Positions 42,416 to 51,310 of a stretch of 64,000 nt of DNA are shown in pieces (within the stretch, counting starts at the first letter, position 1; every line of letters begins with the position of its first letter). The position numbers were made by a program, and so were the translations under genes. Source of the DNA: Desulfovibrio sp. (GTDB taxonomy: Bacteria; Desulfobacterota; Desulfovibrionia; Desulfovibrionales; Desulfovibrionaceae); the NCBI GenBank assembly GCA_017528345.1, contig JAFXOX010000046.1, positions 186,001 to 250,000 of the forward strand, read 5' to 3'. The notes beneath the pieces are model-generated. The model saw nothing but the letters and a program-made list of their open reading frames with translations, did not search any database and was not told the DNA's origin.

Positions 42416-42640
42416 CAAACTTTCAGCCATGCTCGGTCACGATCTTTTGAGTGTCGGTTTATACCTCTGTGCCAAGACCACAAAAGACCGTCAAACGCAA
42501 CGGAAAAGTCTGTGAAATGAGTATTTCCGGCCGACATGTTCTTTCAGCCATCCCCGCATTGTGCCCGTCCTTACAGCTATGACATCTCTTGTTCTCGCTG
42601 ATACCTGGCTTATGCAGCAGGCGATCTGCGCAAGCCTTTC
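42412..42640 (+). pseudogene. Fragmentary duplicate of the aroC 3' half
   Basis: Right after the aroC stop, about 45 nt match the aroC segment at 41999-42043, with few differences. After a gap corresponding to about 195 nt deleted, a second block matches 42238-42411, through TATGCAGCAGGC and the very end of aroC. A one-base deletion in the CATTCCCCGC block shifts the frame. This reads as a tandem duplicate that lost its middle and is decaying. Frames through it run into recD2 but are not its real N-terminus. Confidence 0.85.
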
Positions 42641-42675
42641 ACGTTTCACCCGGCTACCAGACCAAAGCCCATTCC

Positions 42676-44979
42676 ATGGATAACGCGTGTATTATTGCCG
42701 GCATTGTTGAAAAAATTGTTTTCCGCAACGAGGAAAACGGCTACACCATTGCTCTCGTTCAACTTGACAAAGACTGTGAAGATCAAAAACCCAAGGAAAT
42801 CCATAAAAAAACCGTGACCTGTGTGGGAACCCTACTCACCGCCAGACCCTTTGATCACCGTACGTTCACAGGTTCATGGACATGTCATCCACGTTACGGG
42901 CAACAATTTGCCTTCACAGAAAGTGAAAGCATTCTGCCCTCAACCATAGAAGAAATCACCCATTTTCTGACTTCGGGCATCATTGAAGGGCTTGGAGAAA
43001 AAAGTGCCAAGCGTCTCGTTAACGCTTTTGGAGAAAAGACCTTCGAGATTCTTGACTGTCATCCTGAGAACGTCTTGACCGTGAAGGGGCTTAGTCAAAA
43101 AACGGCTCAAAATATTTGCAAGAGCTGGGCTGAACACAGGCTGCAGCGGAATCTTATGCATTTTCTTCAGCCCTTTGGCATTAGTCTTGCGAAGACGACT
43201 TTTATTCTCAACAAATTCGGGGCAGATGCTCTCGCATGCATCAAGAGCAATCCCTACCTCCTCTGCCTGGACGTGCCTGACATTTCCTTTGATACGGCTG
43301 ATGCCCTTGCGGCAACACTTGATCTTGCTAAGGACAATCCTGATCGTCTGAAAGCTTACGTTGTCACACTGTTGAAGACAGCTGCCACACATGGTCATCT
43401 CTACCAGCCACGTATGACTCTTGAAACACGACTCAACAAACTTTTACAGCGCAGCAGTTGGCAAACACACCGTTCTGAAGGCGAAGCTGATGAGGATTGG
43501 CATGAGGAAGATGAACCTGAGGCAAAAGCAAGCGATCAGGACTTTTCTTGGCTCTTTGCGTGTCTTGAAGAAGAAAAACGCATTATTTGTGAAGATCTCG
43601 TAGATGACATGGGTTTGTTAATTGCTGCGGTTTTTCTGGCACCCTATTATCTCTATGAGGAGAAAATTGCAGAATATATTCTGAATATCCTCTGTGCCCC
43701 CAAGTCCACAACATTCAAAGAGCCCAGAGCTACAGCGGAAGAAATCATCAAAAAAGAGCAGGATGCACTTGCTGCCGAACAGTGTGAAGCCGTGATCATG
43801 GCTAGCGAATCTAAGATGCTTGTGATCACAGGCGGCCCCGGTACCGGCAAGACAACGATCATTAAAGCGATTATTCACCTCTTCGAGACCCAAAAAGCGA
43901 GAATTGAACTTGCCGCTCCCACAGGGCGTGCAGCCCGCCGTATGCAAGAGACGACGGGATATCCAGCTAAAACTCTTCACAGGCTGCTCAAATTTACGTC
44001 TACTGGCAATTCCTGTGAGTACTGTGAAGGAAATCCCATAGCCTGTGATGTGATCATCGTTGATGAAGCATCCATGATGGATGCCGCTATTTTCTATCAC
44101 CTGCTGTGTGCTGTGCCTCTCGGGGCAACAGTGATCCTTGTGGGGGATATTTTCCAGCTTCCGTCTGTCGGACCTGGCATGGTTCTTTCTGACATCATCG
44201 GTTCAGGGGTCGTGCCCGTGGTCAAACTCACGAGGATTTTTCGGCAATCTGCTGAAAGTGCCATTGTTCGCTACGCCCATATGATCAACGAAGGCGAAAT
44301 TCCTCCCTTCAAAAATGACCACGAAAAACGCACGGATTTCTATTTCATTGAAGATAATGATCCCGACCACGTCGCCAAAACCATCAGTGATCTTGTCAGT
44401 CTGCGACTTCCTGCCTACTATCATTTTGACGTCGAAGATATTCAGGTTCTCAGCCCAATGCGCAAAGGCAGCGTCGGTGTCATTGCGCTCAACAGCCGGC
44501 TCCAAGACGTCCTCAATCCGCAAAAAATCAATGTCCAGTGCCAAAATGGCGAATTTCGCCTCTACGATAAGGTCATGCAGATCCGCAATAACTACGAAAA
44601 AGAAGTTTTTAACGGCGATATCGGAACCATTATTGCTCTTGACAGTAAAGCAAGAAAACTGACTGTAAAGTTTGATGATGCCAATGTGGACTATGAATTT
44701 GGCGAGCTTGATGAGCTTGTGACTGCCTATGCCATTTCCATTCACAAGTCTCAGGGCTCTGAATACCCGGTTGTGATCATTCCTCTTGTCATGTCACACT
44801 ATTGGATGCTGCAAAGGAACCTCCTCTATACCGGTGTCACACGTGGCAAGAAGCTTGTCGTGCTCATTGGCGAACGCCAGGCCTTATTCCACGCCATTGA
44901 ACATACCACAACCGTTCTCAGACTCAGCAGCCTGAAAAACCGCATCCGTAGTCTTGCCCAGGCAATCAGGGCTCTTTGA
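42676..44979 (+). CDS. recD2: RecD2-type 5'-3' DNA helicase
   Basis: A 767-aa SF1B helicase. The N-terminal RecD2 region has a small beta domain (AGIVEKIVFRNEENGYTIAL), then helix-hairpin-helix pieces (IEGLGEKSAKRLVNAFGEKT, VKGLSQKTAQNI). The helicase core has Walker A VITGGPGTGKTTIIKA, AAPTGRAARRMQE, Walker B DVIIVDEASMM, LVGDIFQLPSVGPG, FRQS and the C-terminal YAISIHKSQGSEYPVVI and YTGVTRGKKLVV. An acidic insert (EADEDWHEEDEPEAK, about 278-292) is unusual. ATG 42676 is chosen because earlier codons belong to the aroC duplicate. Confidence 0.95.
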   Translation: MDNACIIAGIVEKIVFRNEENGYTIALVQLDKDCEDQKPKEIHKKTVTCVGTLLTARPFDHRTFTGSWTCHPRYGQQFAFTESESILPSTIEEITHFLTSGIIEGLGEKSAKRLVNAFGEKTFEILDCHPENVLTVKGLSQKTAQNICKSWAEHRLQRNLMHFLQPFGISLAKTTFILNKFGADALACIKSNPYLLCLDVPDISFDTADALAATLDLAKDNPDRLKAYVVTLLKTAATHGHLYQPRMTLETRLNKLLQRSSWQTHRSEGEADEDWHEEDEPEAKASDQDFSWLFACLEEEKRIICEDLVDDMGLLIAAVFLAPYYLYEEKIAEYILNILCAPKSTTFKEPRATAEEIIKKEQDALAAEQCEAVIMASESKMLVITGGPGTGKTTIIKAIIHLFETQKARIELAAPTGRAARRMQETTGYPAKTLHRLLKFTSTGNSCEYCEGNPIACDVIIVDEASMMDAAIFYHLLCAVPLGATVILVGDIFQLPSVGPGMVLSDIIGSGVVPVVKLTRIFRQSAESAIVRYAHMINEGEIPPFKNDHEKRTDFYFIEDNDPDHVAKTISDLVSLRLPAYYHFDVEDIQVLSPMRKGSVGVIALNSRLQDVLNPQKINVQCQNGEFRLYDKVMQIRNNYEKEVFNGDIGTIIALDSKARKLTVKFDDANVDYEFGELDELVTAYAISIHKSQGSEYPVVIIPLVMSHYWMLQRNLLYTGVTRGKKLVVLIGERQALFHAIEHTTTVLRLSSLKNRIRSLAQAIRAL

Positions 44980-45016
44980 TAAACAATCTGACGCTTCAAG
45001 CTATTGAGACTGCACC

Positions 45017-47047
45017 ATGCCACACCCCACAGATTCAACACCCACAAAGCCTGAAATTCTCGCACCAGCTGGTGATAGTCAGTGTTTTCTGGCTGCTCTA
45101 GCTGCTGGAGCTGACGCTCTTTATCTTGGCCTCAAACATTTTTCAGCGCGCATGGAAGCGGAAAATTTCGGTCTGACAGAGCTGTCAAGGCTCAGTGATC
45201 TTGCCCATGATCAGGGTGCCCGCGTTTATATCACCATGAATACCCTCATCAAGCAGGAGGAGATACAGCATTGCTTTCATCTCATAAAACGGCTTGAGAA
45301 GCAGATACATTGTGACGGACTAATCATTCAGGATCCCTCCATTCTTGCCATCGCCAGGGCTGCGAATTTTTCCGGCGGGCTTTTTCTCTCAACGCTCGCC
45401 AATGTCACCCATCCAGAAATATTAGACTCTCTTCCGGCTCTTGGGGTTCGTCGTGTCATTCTACCCAGAGAGCTCTCTCTTGACGAAGTTCGGGAGATGG
45501 CTGAGCACTGTCCCAAGGGTCTTGATTTTGAACTCTTCGTCCATGGGGCGCTCTGCTACTGCGTATCAGGTCGCTGTTACTGGTCCAGCTATCTCGGAGG
45601 CAAAAGCGGTCTGCGTGGACGCTGTGTACAACCATGCCGCCGTAAGTACCAAATAGGCCAACTCCCTCATGCCAAAAAGGGAGGGAAAAAAAACAGAGCC
45701 AGCCAATTTTTTTCCTGTCAGGACCTTTCTCTGGCCTGTATAACCAATGAATTGCTCTCCATTCCACACCTTGCCTCGTGGAAAATTGAAGGCCGAAAAA
45801 AAGGGCCTCACTATGTCTATCACTGTGTGGCAGCCTACAAACTTCTGAGGGACCACAATGCAGACGCAAACGCGCGCAAGGAGGCCTCTGAGCTATTGAA
45901 CATGGCTCTCGGCAGAAGTGGAACGCAGGCACGTTTTCTGTCTAAACGCCAAAACGTGCCTACCAATCCCGGCGGCTATACGGGCTCAGGGTTGCTTCTT
46001 GGAAAAATCCAGCATGACGATGAACATCTTCTCATAAGACCAGCCACAGATCTCAAAGCCAAGGATTTTCTGCGTATCGGCTCTGAAGATGAACGCTGGC
46101 ACGAGACCTTACGCATCAACCGCAATGCTAAAACCGGAGAGCTTACTCCGCTTCCCTTTAAAGGACGGAAAATGCCTCCCGACGGGACCCCCGTCTACCT
46201 CATTGACCGACGTGAACCTGATCTTGTCAAGGCGCTTGCGACCTATGAAGCAAAACTCAAGGCGTACTGCGGCCGAAAAACTGAACCCTGTAATGACAGC
46301 CTTCAACTTCCAAGACCAAAACCCTGCCGACGCAGACCTGATATGCATGTCCTTGCTAGCATACCACGAGGACGGGAGAACAGAGCTGGGAGCCGCAATA
46401 TGCTTGGGCTCTGGCTCAGCCCCAGGAGCGCTGACATTTCCCGGACTGTGGCGCGCAGAGTCTTCTGGTGGTTACCCCCGGTTGTCTGGCCTGATGAGTC
46501 CACAAAATTTGGTCGTATCATCCGCAATCTCTGGCGTGACGGCTGCAGACATTTTGTAGCCAATGCGCCCTGGCAAAGAGCTTTCTTTCCAGACATGCTC
46601 CCTGATGGTGCTGATCTCGTGGCCGGCCCTTTCTGTAATATTACCAATGTCTTCACGTTGCAGTTGCTCAGCGAAATGGGCTTCAAAGCAGCAATGGTCA
46701 GCCCCGAACTTGGTCAGAAAGAAATCCTTGCCCTGCCTAAGTTCAGTCCTCTGCCACTTGGCTTTGTCGTGCAGGGCTTTTGGCCTGTCGGTATCAGCCG
46801 TTTTGGTCTGTTGGCCCTTAAGCAGAATACGCCTTTTACAAGTCCCAAGGGCGAAGTCTTTTGGGCCCGCAACTATGGTCAGAATACCTGGATCTATCCT
46901 GCCTGGCCCATCGATCTCAGGGACAAAGAAAGTGAACTTCTAGCGGCAGGTTATAGTTTTTTTGCTCAACTTGCGGAACATGAACCACCAACATCAAGCA
47001 CCCCCTCTCGTCCAGGCTTATTCAACTGGGAACACGCTCTGCTCTAA
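45017..47047 (+). CDS. Peptidase U32 family protein (RlhA/YegQ-like, probable RNA hydroxylation)
   Basis: A 676-aa protein. Motifs are EILAPAGDSQCFLAALAAGADALYLG at the N-terminus, the U32 signature ELFVHGALCYCVSGRCYWSS with its Cys residues, RGRCVQPCRRKYQ and HLASWKIEGRKKG. U32 proteins such as RlhA and TrhP add hydroxyl groups to rRNA or tRNA with prephenate-dependent Fe-S chemistry. The Cys set here fits that group. The C-terminal half is long and less conserved. The methyltransferase gene follows 10 nt after its stop. Confidence 0.88.
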   Translation: MPHPTDSTPTKPEILAPAGDSQCFLAALAAGADALYLGLKHFSARMEAENFGLTELSRLSDLAHDQGARVYITMNTLIKQEEIQHCFHLIKRLEKQIHCDGLIIQDPSILAIARAANFSGGLFLSTLANVTHPEILDSLPALGVRRVILPRELSLDEVREMAEHCPKGLDFELFVHGALCYCVSGRCYWSSYLGGKSGLRGRCVQPCRRKYQIGQLPHAKKGGKKNRASQFFSCQDLSLACITNELLSIPHLASWKIEGRKKGPHYVYHCVAAYKLLRDHNADANARKEASELLNMALGRSGTQARFLSKRQNVPTNPGGYTGSGLLLGKIQHDDEHLLIRPATDLKAKDFLRIGSEDERWHETLRINRNAKTGELTPLPFKGRKMPPDGTPVYLIDRREPDLVKALATYEAKLKAYCGRKTEPCNDSLQLPRPKPCRRRPDMHVLASIPRGRENRAGSRNMLGLWLSPRSADISRTVARRVFWWLPPVVWPDESTKFGRIIRNLWRDGCRHFVANAPWQRAFFPDMLPDGADLVAGPFCNITNVFTLQLLSEMGFKAAMVSPELGQKEILALPKFSPLPLGFVVQGFWPVGISRFGLLALKQNTPFTSPKGEVFWARNYGQNTWIYPAWPIDLRDKESELLAAGYSFFAQLAEHEPPTSSTPSRPGLFNWEHALL

Positions 47048-47057
47048 AGGCCCTGAC

Positions 47058-47831
47058 ATGATTGATGAGCGAAGGCGCCTTTTTCCACGCGGTCTCTCCC
47101 AGGCCAAGGGTTGTCATTTTGCCGCAGACACACTCCTACTTGCGAGCTTTTGCCATCAGCTTCTTCCCGACAAACCCGTCTACTGCGCCGAACTTGGCTG
47201 CGGCTGTGCGGCCGCTCTTTGCGGTCTTGCGCTTTTACGACATAATCTCTTGGGGGTTGGTTTTGAAAAGGAAACGCTGCACATTGAGGCTGCTCAGCGC
47301 AATCTTCAAGATCTTGAGCTCAGCGAGCAACTTCATATTGTACAAAGCGATCTTGCGGAAAAAGAACGTATACAGACCTATGCCAGACAGTTTCGAGCCG
47401 TTCTTGCCAATCCTCCCTATTTCACCAGTAGCGAAGGCCGACCTGCCAGAAGCCCTCTACGCAACCGCGCAGAACGCAATGATAATGCCCTGACGCTTTT
47501 TACCGCCTGTGCTGCTACTCTGCTGCAACACCATGGATTTTTTTTCTGCATCTATCCGGCCTATAAACTCCAGGAGCTCACGGTTGTCCTTGCCAAGCAT
47601 CACCTTGCTCTGCGCAAGCTTTTACCAGTGACAAGCTTTTCAACTTCTTCCTGCACCCGCTTGCTCATCTGCGCCTGCAAAGATGCCGCCAACCACTGTG
47701 ATATTTTGCCACCTCTCGTCCTGCACAGTAGCCAAGGTACACAGAAGTTCAGTGCTGAAGCGCTCAATTTTTGTCCATGGCTCGGAGCAGGCCATCAAAC
47801 AAGCGAACAATGCCATGACCTTTCTTGCTGA
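47058..47831 (+). CDS. N6-adenine-type methyltransferase (TrmN6/RlmF-like)
   Basis: A 257-aa class I SAM methyltransferase. N-terminal FPRGLSQAKGCHFAADTLLLASF resembles the TrmN6 start, followed by the SAM motif AELGCGCAAALCGLALL and the catalytic N-P-P-Y in VLANPPYFTSSEGR, which marks base N-methylation. TrmN6 modifies A37 of tRNA-Val in E. coli. The substrate here is not proven. AAAGG lies 7 nt before ATG 47058. Its last 17 nt overlap the next gene. Confidence 0.85.
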   Translation: MIDERRRLFPRGLSQAKGCHFAADTLLLASFCHQLLPDKPVYCAELGCGCAAALCGLALLRHNLLGVGFEKETLHIEAAQRNLQDLELSEQLHIVQSDLAEKERIQTYARQFRAVLANPPYFTSSEGRPARSPLRNRAERNDNALTLFTACAATLLQHHGFFFCIYPAYKLQELTVVLAKHHLALRKLLPVTSFSTSSCTRLLICACKDAANHCDILPPLVLHSSQGTQKFSAEALNFCPWLGAGHQTSEQCHDLSC

Positions 47832-50800
47832 TTTGCATATTCACTCCCGCTATTCACTTGCTACAAGCAAGGATCTCTCTGCACGAAATCTGGACGCCTG
47901 GGCCCGAGTCAAAGGTCTTGATGTCATTGCCACAGGTGACTGTATACACCCGCATTGGCTCAAAGAATTGCGCGAACAGTTAATACGCGATGACGAAAGC
48001 GGTCTCTATAAGCTTGGTGTCAACCGTGAAAAGCTCCCTTTTCTTCCCGAAAAGACCTGCCTTGAAGCCAAGGAACCGCTTTTCCTGCTTGAGACAGAAA
48101 TCAGCTCCATCTATAAAAAAAATGGGCGTGTACGCAAAATACACACCCTTCTCTATCTGCCAAGCCTTGAAGATGCCGATCGGCTGGCCAAACGGCTGGA
48201 AAAACTTGGTAATATTACTTCAGATGGACGTCCCATACTTGGGCTCGACCCCAAAGTACTCCTTGAGCTAACCCTTGAAACAGTACCTGAAGCCATTCTC
48301 GTGCCAGCCCATATCTGGACCCCATGGTTCTCCCTCTTCGGTTCACGATCCGGATTTGACAGCATAGAGGAGTGTTTTGAAGACCTCACACCTCAAATTT
48401 TTGCTCTCGAAACGGGTCTTTCCTCAGATCCACTGATGAACCGCCATATCAGTGCCCTTGACAGCTATGCTCTCATTTCCAATTCCGACGCCCATTCAGG
48501 TAGTAAGTTGGCCCGCGAGGCCAATCTTTTTAGCGGCAAGCCAAGCTTTGAGAGCATTTTTTCCGCACTCAAAGCCTCGGCCCAACGCGATCCAAGACAA
48601 ACAGAACGTTCCTGTCGTTTTCTTGGAACCATGGAATTTTTTCCAGAAGAAGGCAAATATCACCTTGACGGGCACCGTGCCTGCAATATTTCCCTGAACC
48701 CGCTGGAAACACGCTCTCTCAACAATATCTGCCCTGTCTGTCACAAGCCCTTGACTATCGGAGTGCTCCATCGTGTCATGGAGCTTGCCGACCGGCCAAG
48801 CCCGGCAAGCCCTCCAATGGAACCAGGGTTCAAATCCATTATGCCATTGCAGGAAATGGTAGCCCAAATTCTTGGCCTTGGAACACTTTCACGCAAAGTG
48901 CAGACGGAATACGGCCGTATGCTTGCTCATCTTGGCTCAGAACTGGACATTCTGCTCAATGTCTCTCTGGCTGATCTTGCAAGCTACAGTCAGGATCTCA
49001 GTACTGCCTGCGAGCGCCTTCGCACAGGCAAAGTGAATCTCAAAGGCGGCTTCGACGGCGAATTTGGTAAAGTTTGTGTCTTTAGCGATGAAGAACAGGC
49101 AGAACGACGCAAAGGAGGAAAACGCCACACGATGGCGCAGCTCCCGTTTCAAGAAGTTAACCTTTTACCGATATCCACTCAGACGACTAACCCGCCTCCA
49201 CAGTCACCAAGCAAGGAACATTTTCTCGAACTGTCGCGTTTTCAAGCCATGGACAGCGGCAAAAAGCAAGTGTCAAATACCAATCACAGCTATTCCCAGG
49301 CGCAGCTGTCGGCAATTCGCGCTTCCCTTGCTCCTACTCTCGTTCTCGCAGGCCCAGGCAGCGGCAAAACCCATCTGCTTATGGGACGCATCCAATATCT
49401 TCTGGAAGAGGGGCTTCATCCGGAAAATATACTGGCTATCACCTTCACTCGCCGAGCAGCTGAAGAAATGCAAAAACGTCTGCAGGCCAGGCTTAAAGAC
49501 CGCAGCCTACCTCTCTGCACGACCTTGCATGCCTTCTGTTACCAGATCTTGTCCAAGCACAAGCCAGATCTTCTGCTGCTGAGTGAGGATTCGGCCTTAC
49601 GGCTCTTTCTCGAGTCTAACCCGCACCTTGACACAAAGCAGGGCCGCAAAATCTGGAATACGATCAATACGATGCGGGAAGAGTGCCGTGTGCGTTCAGA
49701 TGATGGCTCAATGTACGGCAGGCTTCTGGCAAACTACCTATCAGCTCAAAGGGCAAGGGCTCCCCAATTCGTCTGCGATTTCACACAGCTTGTGGAATAT
49801 GCCCTCTGTTATTTTCAAAGCCAAGCTAAGCCCTTTTCTGCGCTACTCGTTGATGAAATACAGGACTGCTCCCCACTTAATCTTGAGCTGCTCAAGGCCC
49901 TACTGCCTCCTTCAGGCACGGGATTCTTCGGTATTGGCGACCCCGATCAGGCCATCTACGGCTTCAGAGGTTCCGTTGAAAACATTGAGCCTGCCTTGCG
50001 CAAGCTCTGGCCTGAACTCACAGTCTGCCAACTCGATAAGAGCTTCCGCTCAGGACAAGACATTCTTCATACCGCACACAGCCTCTTACGCACTCCGCAA
50101 TGCGAAGAACTTAAGGCTGCTCAAGATCTGTCTTGCGAACTCCACTATTGCGAAGTTCCTGATGAATACGCAGAAGCTCGCTGGATCGCCCGCAACATTT
50201 CGCAGCTTCTTGGGCATAGCTCTCACTCTCTGCAGGATGCCAGCAAAGCAGCAGACGCTCCTTTGCTCTCGCCTGGCGACATTGCCGTGCTTGCCCGCTT
50301 CAAACAGCTTTTACCAGTCATTGCCAGAAGTCTTACAAACGCTGGTATTCCAACTTTTTGTCCCAGTGTCGAGGCCTTCTGGCAAGATGACTGCGTTAAA
50401 CAGCTTCTTGGCCATCTTGATCCTCTCACAGAGTCCCCTCTCCATCCCTTTGATCCGAAGAATCTGCCTGAACCTGAAGCCATGTTGCCATGGTTAGAAA
50501 GTCAGCCGTGGGGTGGCTATCAACCGGGAAAAAGTCAAGCCTTTCGTGAGCTGTGCCGGATGTGGCACAACTGCGGAAGCTGGGAGGCGTTTTTTCAGGA
50601 ATTGCTTTGGCTTAAGACCGAGGAAAGTGTGCGGGGAAAAAGCGAGGCCGTACGCCTTTTGACACTCCATGCCGCTAAGGGCCTGGAGTTTCAGGCGGTT
50701 TTTCTTCCTGCCCTGGAGGAGGGTATCCTTCCTGCGGACAGATCATTGTATACAGAGGAAAGCCCAGACAATGAGGATTTGTCGAGGCTAAGGCGGGAGG

Positions 50801-51000
50801 AGCTTCGTCTATGCTACGTGGGCATCACACGCGCAAGCAGACTGCTCTATGTTAGCCGAGCTGCAACGCGCACGCTCTACGGGAAACAAAGAGCCTTACC
50901 TGTATCGTCTTTTTTTGAAAACATTCAGGCCTTCTTCAAAAAAAGCCGGATTGCGAAAAAAATTCGCCAGGTACAGGTGGAAGGAAGTCTACTGGACTAA
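47815..51000 (+). CDS. EndoQ-like PHP endonuclease fused to a UvrD-family helicase
   Basis: A 1061-aa fusion. Residues 1-400 are a PHP domain: FLADLHIHSRYSLATS, VIATGDCIHPHW, ETEISSIYKKNGRVRKIHTL and ISNSDAHSG, then a zinc-finger-like CNISLNPLETRSL...CPVCHKPLTIGV as in EndoQ (TIGR00375-type), which nicks at deaminated bases. After a linker, residues about 530-1040 are SF1A UvrD: SYSQAQLSAIRASLAPTLVLAGPGSGKTHLL, ITFTRRAAEEM, LVDEIQDCSPL, GDPDQAIYGFRG, LTLHAAKGLEFQAVFLPALE and YVGITRASRLLYV. Start ATG 47815 overlaps the methyltransferase end. It probably couples nicking to unwinding in deamination repair. Confidence 0.88.
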   Translation: MTFLADLHIHSRYSLATSKDLSARNLDAWARVKGLDVIATGDCIHPHWLKELREQLIRDDESGLYKLGVNREKLPFLPEKTCLEAKEPLFLLETEISSIYKKNGRVRKIHTLLYLPSLEDADRLAKRLEKLGNITSDGRPILGLDPKVLLELTLETVPEAILVPAHIWTPWFSLFGSRSGFDSIEECFEDLTPQIFALETGLSSDPLMNRHISALDSYALISNSDAHSGSKLAREANLFSGKPSFESIFSALKASAQRDPRQTERSCRFLGTMEFFPEEGKYHLDGHRACNISLNPLETRSLNNICPVCHKPLTIGVLHRVMELADRPSPASPPMEPGFKSIMPLQEMVAQILGLGTLSRKVQTEYGRMLAHLGSELDILLNVSLADLASYSQDLSTACERLRTGKVNLKGGFDGEFGKVCVFSDEEQAERRKGGKRHTMAQLPFQEVNLLPISTQTTNPPPQSPSKEHFLELSRFQAMDSGKKQVSNTNHSYSQAQLSAIRASLAPTLVLAGPGSGKTHLLMGRIQYLLEEGLHPENILAITFTRRAAEEMQKRLQARLKDRSLPLCTTLHAFCYQILSKHKPDLLLLSEDSALRLFLESNPHLDTKQGRKIWNTINTMREECRVRSDDGSMYGRLLANYLSAQRARAPQFVCDFTQLVEYALCYFQSQAKPFSALLVDEIQDCSPLNLELLKALLPPSGTGFFGIGDPDQAIYGFRGSVENIEPALRKLWPELTVCQLDKSFRSGQDILHTAHSLLRTPQCEELKAAQDLSCELHYCEVPDEYAEARWIARNISQLLGHSSHSLQDASKAADAPLLSPGDIAVLARFKQLLPVIARSLTNAGIPTFCPSVEAFWQDDCVKQLLGHLDPLTESPLHPFDPKNLPEPEAMLPWLESQPWGGYQPGKSQAFRELCRMWHNCGSWEAFFQELLWLKTEESVRGKSEAVRLLTLHAAKGLEFQAVFLPALEEGILPADRSLYTEESPDNEDLSRLRREELRLCYVGITRASRLLYVSRAATRTLYGKQRALPVSSFFENIQAFFKKSRIAKKIRQVQVEGSLLD

Positions 51001-51007
51001 GAGACCT

Positions 51008-51256
51008 TCAACGATTGTCGTCGTCCCAAGCGTCGTCTTCAAGTACTTTGTAGGATCTGACTGTCAGGTACTTGGCGTCTTCCTCTTCAAGGAGCTCACC
51101 AGTGACTTCCACAGAAACATTGATCTCGTCTTCAAGATCAATGCCGGCAGCCCTTGGCATGATCCGATATTCAATACCATCCTGAGATACCGCAATTCTC
51201 GTCTGTCTGCCATCAAGCGGAACCGAAACAACAATACCCTTCACAGTGGTCTTCAT
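51008..51256 (-). CDS. Small acidic conserved protein, 82 aa
   Basis: No named family recognised. The 82 residues look like a small beta-barrel: KGIVVSVPLDGRQTRIAVSQ, GIEYRIMPRAAGIDLEDEIN, then an acidic helix-like tail ending DDAWDDDNR. There is no signal peptide or membrane segment. An OB- or TOBE-like fold is possible but is only a pattern impression. Translation starts at a hairpin-spaced RBS element (ATG 51256). Its end is 7 nt from the convergent EndoQ-UvrD stop. Confidence 0.75.
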   Translation of the reverse strand: MKTTVKGIVVSVPLDGRQTRIAVSQDGIEYRIMPRAAGIDLEDEINVSVEVTGELLEEEDAKYLTVRSYKVLEDDAWDDDNR

Positions 51257-51310
51257 CAAATGTTCAGCGTGGAACCTCGGTCTTCAGGCCGAGGAGGAAC
51301 CGCTGCCTCC
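51254..51310 (-). promoter_or_regulatory. Hairpin-spaced ribosome-binding element, copy 5 (82-aa gene)
   Basis: Minus strand: GGAGG (51310-51306), CAGCG, inner stem CCTCGG/CCGAGG, ACGCTG (51270-51265), AACATTTG (8 nt), ATGAA (51256). The linear gap is 49 nt. Both stems are intact, and this copy has the strongest inner stem. Confidence 0.85.
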
